Position numbers and translations under genes: made by a program. Of a DNA stretch of 9,772 bases, positions 1 to 6,434 are shown piece after piece (within the stretch, counting starts at the first letter, position 1; every line of letters begins with the position of its first letter). The notes under the pieces were generated by a model. The model saw only the letters and a list, made by a program, of their open reading frames with translations. It did not search any database and had not been told where the DNA came from. The DNA comes from an uncultured Oscillospiraceae bacterium. GTDB lineage: Bacteria > Bacillota > Clostridia > Oscillospirales > Oscillospiraceae. Location: positions 1 to 9,772 of the forward strand of contig CAKUHV010000063.1 in NCBI GenBank assembly GCA_934659445.1, written 5' to 3'.

Positions 1-762
1 CAGCTGGGCTACGTGGACGGAGATGCCCATGGCGCGGTAGGCGTCAAGGTCGCCCCGGGGAGAGCCACTGTCTGTCACCAGATGGGTCAGCTTGTTGGCG
101 GGACAGATGTTGTAGGTGGTCACGTTGCCCAGCTTGCTGTGGTCGCACACGGCGATCACGCAGCCCACGCTGCTGATATAGGCCTGCAGCAGGCCGGACT
201 CGTCCATCTGGGTGTCCATCATGCCCAGCTCCGGAGTGATGCCGCCCACGCCGGAGATCACCTTGTTTACGTTGAAAAAGCGCATATTCTGCTCGGCCAG
301 TGCGCCGCTGGTGGACATATCCCCCTCGCGCACCCGGCCGCCCAGACAGTAGGTGGTGATGTCCCGGCAGTTGGCCAGCTCCATCACGATGAACACGGAG
401 TTGGTGATCACGGTCACATTCTTCTTGTGCTTCATGTGCCGGGCCACCTCCAGCGTGGTGGTGCCGTAAGACAGGAACACGGTGTCCCCGTCCTCGATCA
501 GGCCGGCGGCGATCTCGCCGATGGCCTCCTTCTCCCGCTGGTTGTGCTCCTTGCGCCAGAAATAGGCGGGCTCGGTCACCGTGGGGCGGGTGAGCACGGC
601 GCCGCCGTAGACCCGCTTGAGACAGCCCTCCTTCTCCAGGGCCTCCAGATCCCGGCGGATGGTCTCTACCGACACGTTGAAGCGCTTGACCAGACTCTGT
701 ACGTTGACAGAGCCGTCGTGAGCGATCATTTCCTTAATGGTCTCGCGGCGAATGTGCAGCAT
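1..762 (-). CDS. DeoR-family transcriptional regulator (C-terminus cut by window edge)
   Basis: This is a DNA-binding repressor of the DeoR/GlpR type, which normally responds to a phosphorylated sugar. The 254 visible residues start at ATG 760-762 (minus strand), preceded by an AGAGG ribosome binding site. The N-terminal winged helix (about residues 1-55) carries the family signature VETIRRDLEALEKEG (32-46) followed by a Y-G-G-A turn (52-55). The sensor domain shows the GTTT loop (100-103), VTVITNS (116-122), LGGRVR (140-145) and DHSKLG (207-212). The frame is open to base 1, and the family is usually about 250 residues, so only a few residues and the stop are missing. It diverges from the sugar ABC operon, which makes that operon its most likely target. 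Two sensor positions look unusual: FLSYGTT (96-102) where D-x-G-T-T is common, and ESGLLQAYI (188-196) where the family usually has an E-x-x-x-K-R-like stretch. The effector cannot be read from sequence. Confidence 0.93.
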   Translation of the reverse strand, partial: MLHIRRETIKEMIAHDGSVNVQSLVKRFNVSVETIRRDLEALEKEGCLKRVYGGAVLTRPTVTEPAYFWRKEHNQREKEAIGEIAAGLIEDGDTVFLSYGTTTLEVARHMKHKKNVTVITNSVFIVMELANCRDITTYCLGGRVREGDMSTSGALAEQNMRFFNVNKVISGVGGITPELGMMDTQMDESGLLQAYISSVGCVIAVCDHSKLGNVTTYNICPANKLTHLVTDSGSPRGDLDAYRAMGISVHVAQL

Positions 763-815
763 AACAGGACCTCTTACTGCCATTATGGCGTTATTCGTGC
801 ATTTATATTGTCATC

Positions 816-844
816 AGTATACATGATTTTGCTCGATTTTACAA
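816..844 (-). promoter_or_regulatory. Sigma-A-like promoter of the DeoR regulator
   Basis: Read on the minus strand, TTGTAA (839-844, 4/6 match to the -35 consensus) is separated by 17 bp from TATACT (816-821, 5/6 match to the -10). Transcription would begin near base 809, leaving a leader of about 47 nt before the regulator start codon. The motif TTACAA of the -35 strand recurs at 852-857 and, extended to TTACAAAC, at 1063-1070 next to the divergent promoter, so autoregulation is possible but not shown. Confidence 0.6.
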
Positions 845-987
845 GGGTTATTTACAAAATACCCGGGTTCCTACAACAACAGAGATGAAACGGGCATATA
901 AATGCAGGATTTAAGTCGTGTTCTTTCAATGAAAAGGCCGCATATCCTTTTTCTGGGAGTTGTCCGCCGCCCGGGCGCGAAATGATA

Positions 988-1009
988 TTGTTAAACCGAA
1001 CAAACAAAC
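988..1009. promoter_or_regulatory. Candidate operator upstream of the ABC operon promoter
   Basis: An inverted repeat TTGTT-N6-AACAA (988-1003) is followed by overlapping ACAAAC copies at 1000-1005 and 1004-1009. It ends about 20 bp upstream of the -35 box. The core CAAACAAAC (1001-1009) recurs exactly at 1092-1100, downstream of the start site. Several DeoR-family regulators of Gram-positive sugar genes bind direct repeats of TGTTT/ACAAA type, which is why I link it to the divergent regulator. No binding is demonstrated by the sequence. Confidence 0.4.
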
Positions 1010-1029
1010 GGCCCTGAAAAATAAAATTA

Positions 1030-1058
1030 TTGACACAATGCCGAAGGTGCGATATAAT
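1030..1058 (+). promoter_or_regulatory. Consensus sigma-A promoter of the sugar ABC operon
   Basis: TTGACA (1030-1035) and TATAAT (1053-1058) both match the consensus at six of six positions, and the spacer is the ideal 17 bp (1036-1052). The start site should fall near 1065. A promoter this strong would be active by default, which fits control by a repressor such as the divergent DeoR protein rather than by an activator. Confidence 0.9.
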
Positions 1059-1064
1059 CGCCTT

Positions 1065-1100
1065 ACAAACCCACAAACGCACACAAATTTGCAAACAAAC
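1065..1100 (+). promoter_or_regulatory. ACAAAC repeat cluster at the operon start site
   Basis: Directly after the -10 box, ACAAAC occurs at 1065-1070, 1073-1078 and 1095-1100, with the near copy ACAAAT at 1083-1088. Successive starts are 8, 10 and 12 bp apart. An 8-bp palindrome, CAAATTTG, sits at 1084-1091. A repressor bound here would cover the start site and block initiation. The uneven spacing does not match one clean helical phase, so some copies may be chance in an A/C-rich stretch. Confidence 0.45.
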
Positions 1101-1273
1101 ACATATTTCGGAGAACTGAGGAAAACCGGACCAAACAGAGCTGAAACCCGGGAAAACAGAAGGCAAAAACGAAAAACAGAACTCTTCCGAGCGAAAAAGA
1201 CCCCCTGTATTTGAATATGCATTTTCCTCTGTAAAAGATTGCAGGGTAAAATAAAAACAAGGAGGATTTTAGA

Positions 1274-2695
1274 ATGAAGAAGAAGTTAGCGTTTGTGCTG
1301 GCGGTCGCCATGTGCTGCTCGTTCCTGTTCGGCTGCGGCAGCAAGCAGGACCCCGCCGGCAGCGGCAGCGGGGGCGGCACCACCACCGGCATCGTGCCCG
1401 GTTCCAACAAGTCTGCCTCCGGTTCTACCAACAAGGACGTGTACATCGACATGTGGGGCGTGTGGAGCCAGGACAACTACCGCGCCGAGTATTGGCAGCA
1501 GAAGGCCGCCGACTTCTGCGAGCAGTATGAGAAGGACAACGGCATCTCCGTCCAGTTCGAGTATTACGGACAGGGCAGCTACGCCGCGCTGACCGAGAAG
1601 CTGGCCGGCGGCGCCGTGACGAAGGAGCTGCCCGTCATCTCCCAGATCGAGGAGCAGGCCACCGCCCGCTTCTATCCTCTGGCCGCTGACCTGAGCAAGT
1701 ATCTGAAGCAGGAGACCATCGACGACTACCTGCCCGGTCTGCTGGTGTCCTGCACGCAGCAGGGCAAGCTGGTGGCCGTGCCCGCCGGCCGGTCCTACAT
1801 CGTGGCCTGCGTGAACAAGGCCCTGCTGGAGCAGGCCGGCCACTCCGTGGACGAGTTGACCGACTGGACCTGGGAGGATATGCACCAGATCGCCAAGGAC
1901 ATCTCCGCCCTGGGCGACGGCATCTACGGCCACACCCTGTACTGGGACGAGGACGCCTGGCCCTGGGAGTCCGCTGTCTACTCCAACGGCGGCAGCATCG
2001 ACAATGAGGACGGCACCAAGATCGTCTTTGACGAGGCCAGCGGCACCCCCATCCTGGACCTGACCGTTGAGATGCTCAAGGACGGCTCCAGCAGCAGCTT
2101 CTACAACGATTACGATTACACCAAGGTCTCCGACGCCTTCTATCAGCCTTGGGCCGAGGGCAAGCTGGGCATGTACATCGGCTCCATCACCATGTATAAG
2201 TCCGGCCTGAAGTTCCGCGATAACTACGATGGCGAAAAGGGCGACTTCGACGTGGTCGTGGCCAAGCAGCCCGCCGGCACCGCCGGCTTCTCCGTAGTCA
2301 CCGGCGGCTCCAACATGATGATCATGGACAACGCCACCGAGACCCAGAAGCAGGTCGCCGCGGCCTTCTTCGAGTATCTGGCCAAGCCCGAGAACGTGGC
2401 CGGCTGGAACGAGACCTCCGGCTACATGGCCTTTACCAAGTCCGTGGAGAACGATCCCTCCTTCAAGGCTACCACCGATGCCGATCCCAACCTGCTGAAC
2501 ATCTACCACTACGTGGAGGACGCCCACGCCCGTCCCACCACTCCCCACTGGCAGGATATGGTCGCCAACGTGATCATCCAGGATCTGGTGGACCTGTCCC
2601 AGCACCCCGAGAAGTATGCCACTCATGCTGAGACCACCGCGCTGGTGAACAGCTGGGTGGAGAAGTGCCAGAAGATCATCGACGAGGGCAACTAA
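1274..2695 (+). CDS. Lipoprotein solute-binding protein of a sugar ABC transporter
   Basis: This extracellular receptor captures a sugar or other polyol and delivers it to the membrane permeases. It has 473 residues. The N-terminus is a lipoprotein signal: lysines at 2-4, a hydrophobic stretch at 5-20, and lipobox LFGC with Cys21 as the predicted lipidated residue. A flexible Gly/Ser/Thr-rich linker (about 22-54) would hold the globular domain off the membrane. The rest resembles family 1 binding proteins (MalE/UgpB-like), with DMWGVWS at 59-65, SQIEEQATARFYPLA in the N-terminal lobe and an aromatic-rich, acidic middle section typical of sugar binding. Ribosome binding site AAGGAGG lies nine bases before the ATG, so the start is secure. 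It is the first gene of the operon and is followed by hairpins that may raise its transcript level over the membrane genes. The substrate cannot be named; no glycoside hydrolase is in the window to suggest one. Confidence 0.93.
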   Translation: MKKKLAFVLAVAMCCSFLFGCGSKQDPAGSGSGGGTTTGIVPGSNKSASGSTNKDVYIDMWGVWSQDNYRAEYWQQKAADFCEQYEKDNGISVQFEYYGQGSYAALTEKLAGGAVTKELPVISQIEEQATARFYPLAADLSKYLKQETIDDYLPGLLVSCTQQGKLVAVPAGRSYIVACVNKALLEQAGHSVDELTDWTWEDMHQIAKDISALGDGIYGHTLYWDEDAWPWESAVYSNGGSIDNEDGTKIVFDEASGTPILDLTVEMLKDGSSSSFYNDYDYTKVSDAFYQPWAEGKLGMYIGSITMYKSGLKFRDNYDGEKGDFDVVVAKQPAGTAGFSVVTGGSNMMIMDNATETQKQVAAAFFEYLAKPENVAGWNETSGYMAFTKSVENDPSFKATTDADPNLLNIYHYVEDAHARPTTPHWQDMVANVIIQDLVDLSQHPEKYATHAETTALVNSWVEKCQKIIDEGN

Positions 2696-2736
2696 CGCAC
2701 ACCGGCAGAAACACTGGAATGATTTGATCCGGGAAA

Positions 2737-2767
2737 GCCGTGCAGGGGAGCCGATCCCCTGCACGGC
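2737..2767 (+). terminator. Perfect 12-bp hairpin after the binding-protein gene
   Basis: GCCGTGCAGGGG (2737-2748) and CCCCTGCACGGC (2756-2767) are perfect complements around a seven-base loop, 42 nt after the binding-protein stop. No T-run follows, so it is not a classical intrinsic terminator. A hairpin placed here more likely protects the 3' end of the binding-protein mRNA from exonucleases, as seen in other binding-protein-dependent operons. Confidence 0.6.
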
Positions 2768-2863
2768 GATCTCGAACAGACAAGGGAAAGCGAAAATGGG
2801 AGAGTACGCTTTTTCAGCCGATTTCAACCAACGCACGGATCAAACGACCTGACACACCCTTTT

Positions 2864-2882
2864 GGGGCCGGAGCGGGGCCCC
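2864..2882 (+). repeat. GC-rich inverted repeat
   Basis: GGGGCC (2864-2869) pairs with GGCCCC (2877-2882) across a seven-base loop. It overlaps a second 12-bp palindrome, CCCGGCGCCGGG (2880-2891), so the two folds are mutually exclusive. No T-run follows either of them. Confidence 0.5.
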
Positions 2883-2953
2883 GGCGCCGGGCTGGCGCGA
2901 ACACAATGCTGTATGCGGAGATAAGACCCTTTCAGAAACGAAAACAGAACTGG

Positions 2954-2987
2954 CCCGGGCGCGGCGCCCGGGATCGGTTTTATCTTT
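2954..2987 (+). terminator. Possible weak intrinsic terminator inside the operon
   Basis: CCCGGGC (2954-2960) and GCCCGGG (2966-2972) form a seven-pair stem with loop GCGGC. After a short GATCGG-like spacer comes TTTTATCTTT (2978-2987), a T-rich but interrupted tail. This could cause partial termination between the binding protein and the ATPase. The offset and interrupted tail argue against full termination. Confidence 0.4.
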
Positions 2988-2988
2988 A

Positions 2989-3009
2989 CAGGCGGCGTTA
3001 TGCCGCCTG
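2989..3009 (+). repeat. 8-bp hairpin upstream of the ATPase gene
   Basis: CAGGCGGC (2989-2996) and GCCGCCTG (3002-3009) pair perfectly around the loop GTTAT. It lies directly after the T-rich tail of the preceding hairpin. No T-run follows. Confidence 0.5.
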
Positions 3010-3137
3010 CTGACCTCAGGACCCATCTTCCGGTTTTTCGCGCCTTTCCCGCCGCGGGCGCAGGCCGCAGGGCTCCATTTGTCATGGGAACACAAAGGGG
3101 ACCGGAGGAAATCTTATTTGTTACGAGGTAACTGTTT

Positions 3138-4169
3138 ATGGCCATTATCATGAAAGACATCAAAAAGCAGTATCCCGGAAGCCACAAGCCGGTCATGGAG
3201 CACTTTGATCTGACCATTGAAGAGGGCTCCTTCACCGTGCTGCTGGGCCCCTCCGGCTGCGGCAAGACCACGGCCCTGCGCATGATCGCGGGACTGGAGG
3301 AGGTGACCGACGGCCGCATCTATATCGATGAGACCGACGTGACCGACGTGGACCCCGGCGACCGCAACATCGCCATGGTCTTCCAGAACTACGCCATCTA
3401 TCCCCACATGACCGTGCGCGGCAATGTGGAGTTCGGCCTGAAAAACTACCAGATCAGCAAAGAGGAGATCGACGAGCGGGTAGAGTACGTGCTGGGCCTG
3501 ACGGGCCTGACGGAGTACGCCGACCGCAAGCCCTCTCAGCTGTCCGGCGGCCAGCGCCAGCGCGTGGCTCTGGCCCGGGCCATCTCCAAGTCCCCCAAGG
3601 CATTCCTGATGGACGAGCCTCTGTCCAACCTGGACGCCAAGCTGCGCACCCAGATGCGCTCTGAGATGATCCAGCTGTATAACCGTCTGGGCTGCACCTT
3701 CATCTATGTGACCCACGATCAGACCGAGGCCATGACCATGGGCACCGACATCGTGATCATCTACAAGGGCAAGATCCAGCAGCACGGCACCCCCCACGAG
3801 GTGTACGACAACCCCGCCAACCTGTTTGTGGCCCAGTTCATCGGCGACCCCGGCATGAACGCCCTGAAGCTGTCCGACGGCGGCTTTGTGGGCTTTAAGC
3901 CCCGCGCCGTGATCTTCGGCAAAGGGGAGAACGGTCTGAACCTGACCGGCACCGTGCTGACCAGCGAGTTCATGGGCTATGATGAGCTGGCCACCATCGA
4001 TCTGGGCTGCGGCCATATCTCCATCCGCAACAAGGAGCGAAAGGAGGCCGGCGACCAGGTGGAGCTGTTCATCCCCCAGGACGAGCTGTTCTATTTCGAC
4101 GCGGACCAGAACCGCACCGATACCCCCCAGACAGGAGAGGTGGTGAGCGTATTCCATGTTGACGACTGA
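3138..4169 (+). CDS. ABC transporter ATPase, MsmX/UgpC/MalK type
   Basis: This is the ATP-hydrolysing subunit that powers sugar import, working as a dimer on the cytoplasmic face of the two permeases. All key motifs are present in 343 residues: Walker A GPSGCGKT (37-44), Q-loop glutamine 83, signature LSGGQ (135-139), Walker B AFLMDE (155-160), D-loop SNLDAK (163-168) and switch histidine 193. Residues from about 236 form a TOBE-like regulatory domain that is somewhat shorter than in the typical MsmX protein of about 365 residues. The ATG at 3138 follows GAGG with a nine-base gap; a second in-frame ATG at 3150 would lose only four residues. Many Firmicutes use one shared ATPase for several sugar transporters; this one is encoded within its own operon, so it may be dedicated. 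The gene end overlaps the next start by 14 bases. Confidence 0.95.
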   Translation: MAIIMKDIKKQYPGSHKPVMEHFDLTIEEGSFTVLLGPSGCGKTTALRMIAGLEEVTDGRIYIDETDVTDVDPGDRNIAMVFQNYAIYPHMTVRGNVEFGLKNYQISKEEIDERVEYVLGLTGLTEYADRKPSQLSGGQRQRVALARAISKSPKAFLMDEPLSNLDAKLRTQMRSEMIQLYNRLGCTFIYVTHDQTEAMTMGTDIVIIYKGKIQQHGTPHEVYDNPANLFVAQFIGDPGMNALKLSDGGFVGFKPRAVIFGKGENGLNLTGTVLTSEFMGYDELATIDLGCGHISIRNKERKEAGDQVELFIPQDELFYFDADQNRTDTPQTGEVVSVFHVDD

Positions 4170-5124
4170 GCAGAAGTCCGCCATCAACGAGAACGCTGAG
4201 GTAAAGACCTTCCGCAAGCTGGAGCTGAAGCAGCACGGAAGGGCCTATAAGCTGCTGAACAGCGCCCTGAAGAACCCCTATGTGCTCATCGCCCCCGCCG
4301 AGATCATCGCCCTGGGCACCACGGTGACGGCCCTGATCTTCTGCATCTACATGAGCTTTATGAAGTGGGATCTGATCACCGGCGAGCAGAAGTTCGTGGG
4401 GCTGTACAACTACAAGTACATCTTCACTGACGAGCTGTTCCTGACCGCCCTGGCCAATACCATGGTGTTCATGGTGGTGTCGGTGTTCGTGGGTCTGGTG
4501 CTGAAGGTGCTCATCGGCGTGTTCCTGAACAAGGACAAGCCGGTGCACAACATGGTGCAGACCATTATGTTCACCCCCTATATCATCGCCACCGTGGCCA
4601 TTGCCACCATCTTCAAGTACATGATGCAGCCCACCGGAGGCGTGTTCAACCAGATCCTGTCCTTCCTGCACCTGCCCACCTCCCAGTGGTACATGGGCCA
4701 GAGCTCGGCTCTGATGTCCCTGGCCTTCATCACCATCTGGCAGAGCATGGGCTACGGCGTGCTGATCGTCATCTCCGGCCTGAAGGCCATTCCCAACCAT
4801 GTGTATGAGGCTGCGCGGCTGGACAAGGCCAGCCGGCTGAAGACCTTCACCCATATTACCCTGCCCCTGCTCAGCCCCACCATGTTCTTCCTGCTGGTCA
4901 CCACCTCTGTGGGCGCCTTTACCACCTTTGACATCGTTGCTATGATGACCAACGGCGGTCCCGGCAAGTCCACCTATATGCTGGCGTACTACGTGTATAT
5001 GCAGGGCATCCGTTTTATGCACTATGGCCGGGCCATGGCGGCCTCGGTGGTGCTGCTGATCATCACCTCCACCCTGTCGGCCATCAACTTTGCCCTGGCT
5101 GGCAAGAAGGTGCACTATCAATAA
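4156..5124 (+). CDS. Sugar ABC transporter permease, MalF/UgpA/LacF type
   Basis: This is one of two membrane subunits forming the sugar channel. It has 322 residues with a cytoplasmic N-terminal extension of about 40 residues and six predicted membrane segments, the first at about 47-68. The ATPase-docking EAA loop is at 218-238 (EAARLDKAS..., ending ITLPLLSP), with Lys at the position often held by Gly. The region NTMVFMVVSV (101-110) begins the conserved permease core, and NGGPG (266-270) is typical of MalF-like proteins. The start codon overlaps the ATPase gene by 14 bases. The frame has a TGA at 4144-4146, so no earlier start is possible. The nearest strong ribosome binding site (AGGAGAGG, 4133-4140) is about 15 bases away, so translation is probably coupled to the ATPase gene. 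Confidence 0.94.
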   Translation: MLTTEQKSAINENAEVKTFRKLELKQHGRAYKLLNSALKNPYVLIAPAEIIALGTTVTALIFCIYMSFMKWDLITGEQKFVGLYNYKYIFTDELFLTALANTMVFMVVSVFVGLVLKVLIGVFLNKDKPVHNMVQTIMFTPYIIATVAIATIFKYMMQPTGGVFNQILSFLHLPTSQWYMGQSSALMSLAFITIWQSMGYGVLIVISGLKAIPNHVYEAARLDKASRLKTFTHITLPLLSPTMFFLLVTTSVGAFTTFDIVAMMTNGGPGKSTYMLAYYVYMQGIRFMHYGRAMAASVVLLIITSTLSAINFALAGKKVHYQ

Positions 5125-5142
5125 GGAAAGGAGCGGCGAATC

Positions 5143-6006
5143 ATGTCCGGAAAAACTCAGCCCATTAAAATGAGAAAGAAAGACCCTATGATCGGGCGGA
5201 TCCTGGAGTGCCTGCTGCTGGCGTTCCTGTTTGTGCTGTTCGTGCTTCCTTTCTACTACATGATCATCTCCTCGTTCAAGTCCACCATCGAGGCCATGAG
5301 CAATCCCCCCGTGTGGTGGCCCAGCAAGTTCATCTGGACCAACTTTGCTGATGCCTGGAACGAGGCCCACTTCACCAAATACGGCCTGAACTCCATCATT
5401 CTGGCCGCCGCCGTGGTGGTCACCTGTCTGGTGTGCTCCGTGCCCTGCGCCTTTGCCTTTGCCCGCATGGAGTTCAAGGGCAAAAAGCCCCTGTTCGCCA
5501 TCATCCTCAGCGACATGATGGTGCCGGTGCAGTGCGTGTTCCTGCCCCTGTTCATCATCTTCTCCAAGCTGGGCTGGCTGAACACCTACGGGTCGATGAT
5601 CCTGCTGTTCACCTACTCCGGCTCCACCATCTTCTTCATCCGCAACTCCTTTATGCAGGTGAACAACGAGGTACTGGAGGCCGCCCGTCTGGACGGCGCC
5701 AGCGAGCTGACGGTGATGTTCAAGGTGACCTTCCCCATGGTCAAGCCTGTGGTGGTCACCATGGCGCTGATGGCCTTCCTGCGCCGCTGGAACGACTATT
5801 TCTGGAACCTGTCCCTGACCACCAACGACTCCGTGCGTACCCTGCCCTACGCCATTCAGGCCCTGAACGCCGCCACCGACGGCGCTCTGCCCCGGTGGGA
5901 GGTCACCATGGCCGGCGCCACCATGCTGATGGCGCCCATGCTGATCGCCTATATCTTTGCGAATAAGCAGATCAAGTCCGCCTTCGTGTACTCCGGGATC
6001 AAATGA
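5143..6006 (+). CDS. Sugar ABC transporter permease, MalG/UgpE/LacG type
   Basis: This is the partner membrane subunit of the sugar channel, 287 residues long with about six membrane segments; the first is at about 21-43. It shows the MalG-type features FYYMIISSFK (37-46) after the first segment, the NSIILA stretch (83-88), and the EAA loop LEAARLDGASE (178-188) ending in FPMVKP. It starts 18 bp after the preceding gene behind an AAAGGAG ribosome binding site. The stop codon overlaps the next start as ATGA, which suggests coupled translation of the downstream small gene. Family assignment is firm; the transported sugar is not visible. Confidence 0.95.
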   Translation: MSGKTQPIKMRKKDPMIGRILECLLLAFLFVLFVLPFYYMIISSFKSTIEAMSNPPVWWPSKFIWTNFADAWNEAHFTKYGLNSIILAAAVVVTCLVCSVPCAFAFARMEFKGKKPLFAIILSDMMVPVQCVFLPLFIIFSKLGWLNTYGSMILLFTYSGSTIFFIRNSFMQVNNEVLEAARLDGASELTVMFKVTFPMVKPVVVTMALMAFLRRWNDYFWNLSLTTNDSVRTLPYAIQALNAATDGALPRWEVTMAGATMLMAPMLIAYIFANKQIKSAFVYSGIK

Positions 6007-6371
6007 TGACCAGAGTCCGACTGCGCTTTACCGAGGATAAGACCGACCACTTCCGCCGCAGGGACATCGATCAGGGCAGGATCTGCGCGGCGCTGGCCTA
6101 TCTGCTCTTCTTCGTCCCCGTGGTCATCGTTCCGGACAGCGGCTTTGGCCGATACCACGCAAATCAGTCTCTGCTGCTGCTGATCCTGTCCACAGTGGGT
6201 GTGGTGGTGGTGTCCATGGTGCCCCGGATAGGCCCGTTTCTGGGCATGGGGCTGATGGCCTTCTGCCTGATCTGCGCCGTGCGGGGCGTGGTGCTGGCGC
6301 TGACGCGCCGGGCAAACTGCGTGCCTGTGTTCGGCGGGATCACCATCATCCCCTACGAGCGGGCGGCGTAA
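6003..6371 (+). CDS. Small Tic20/DUF4870-like membrane protein, coupled to the ABC operon
   Basis: This 122-residue protein has about three hydrophobic segments (roughly 27-44, 56-72, 78-100) behind a charged N-terminus (D11-D21). The stretch GFGRYHANQSLLLLI (47-61) matches the R-F/Y-H-x-x-Q pattern that I associate with DUF4870/Tic20-like small membrane proteins, and the C-terminal PVFGGITIIP (108-117) fits the end of that family. The function of these proteins is unknown. The start ATG overlaps the permease stop (ATGA) and has no ribosome binding site of its own, so it should be translated by reinitiation; ATG 6006 is an equal alternative start. Its position as the last gene before the terminator makes it part of the transporter transcript. 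Such a partner is not a standard component of sugar ABC importers. Confidence is high for a real gene, lower for the family. Confidence 0.75.
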   Translation: MMTRVRLRFTEDKTDHFRRRDIDQGRICAALAYLLFFVPVVIVPDSGFGRYHANQSLLLLILSTVGVVVVSMVPRIGPFLGMGLMAFCLICAVRGVVLALTRRANCVPVFGGITIIPYERAA

Positions 6372-6383
6372 ACAGACAAAAAT

Positions 6384-6411
6384 GATCCCGGGGAGTTCTC
6401 TCCCCGGGATC
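6384..6411. terminator. Bidirectional intrinsic terminator between convergent genes
   Basis: GATCCCGGGGAG (6384-6395) and CTCCCCGGGATC (6400-6411) are a perfect 12-bp stem with loop TTCT. Read on the minus strand, the stem is followed by ATTTTTG, a good U-run for ending the HAD gene. Read on the plus strand the tail is GTTCGTTTA, weaker but T-rich, ending the ABC operon 13 bases after the stop of its last gene. One hairpin thus serves both convergent units. Confidence 0.85.
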
Positions 6412-6434
6412 GTTCGTTTATGTGGCTTGGCGCG

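Larger units (their letters stand above)
763..1273. other. Divergent regulatory region and long A-rich leader
   Basis: This gap of 511 bases carries no credible gene. It holds the minus-strand regulator promoter (816-844), the plus-strand operon promoter (1030-1058), candidate operator repeats (988-1009 and 1065-1100) and a leader of about 205 nt. The leader from about 1065 to 1200 is rich in A and C and poor in U-containing structure, very unlike the GC-rich genes around it. I found no convincing terminator, riboswitch fold or leader peptide. The only ATG upstream of the gene start in the last 60 bases (1217) opens a five-codon frame with no ribosome binding site. Confidence 0.75.
2696..3137. 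other. Structured 442-bp gap inside the ABC operon
   Basis: No credible gene lies here; open frames on both strands have low-complexity Arg/Pro/Gly-rich products and no ribosome binding sites. The stretch contains four GC-rich inverted repeats (2737-2767, 2864-2882, 2954-2972, 2989-3009). I find no convincing promoter, so the ATPase and permeases probably depend on read-through from 1030. Only the third hairpin is followed by a U-rich run, and that run is imperfect. Partial termination or RNA processing here is the likeliest role. Confidence 0.7.

Noticed and set aside
13..888. Long plus-strand open frame opposite the DeoR gene
   Set aside because: Its product is His/Gly/Ala-rich without domains, and it has no ribosome binding site. 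The opposite strand carries a clear DeoR protein with promoter and ribosome binding site.
888..902. Catabolite-responsive element (cre) near TGAAACGGGCATA
   Set aside because: The CG core is one base out of register with the cre consensus, and the right half does not match.
1217..1234. Five-codon leader peptide before the binding-protein gene
   Set aside because: No ribosome binding site, no codon bias suggesting attenuation and no alternative terminator hairpin.
1211..1239. Second promoter just before the binding-protein gene (TTGAAT-17-AAAGAT)
   Set aside because: The -10 matches only three of six positions, and a perfect promoter exists upstream.
1286..2836. 516-codon minus-strand open frame opposite the binding-protein gene
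   Set aside because: It is an artefact of GC-rich codon use; the Val/Gly/Leu-rich product shows no domain, while the plus strand encodes a clear lipoprotein.
2740..3153. Possible 137-residue gene in the gap before the ATPase
   Set aside because: Arg/Pro-rich product, no ribosome binding site, start codon inside the first hairpin and overlap into the ATPase start in another frame.
4069..5370. 433-codon minus-strand open frame across two transporter genes
   Set aside because: The His/Gly/Gln-rich translation is typical of antisense shadow frames and spans the boundaries of two firmly assigned genes.
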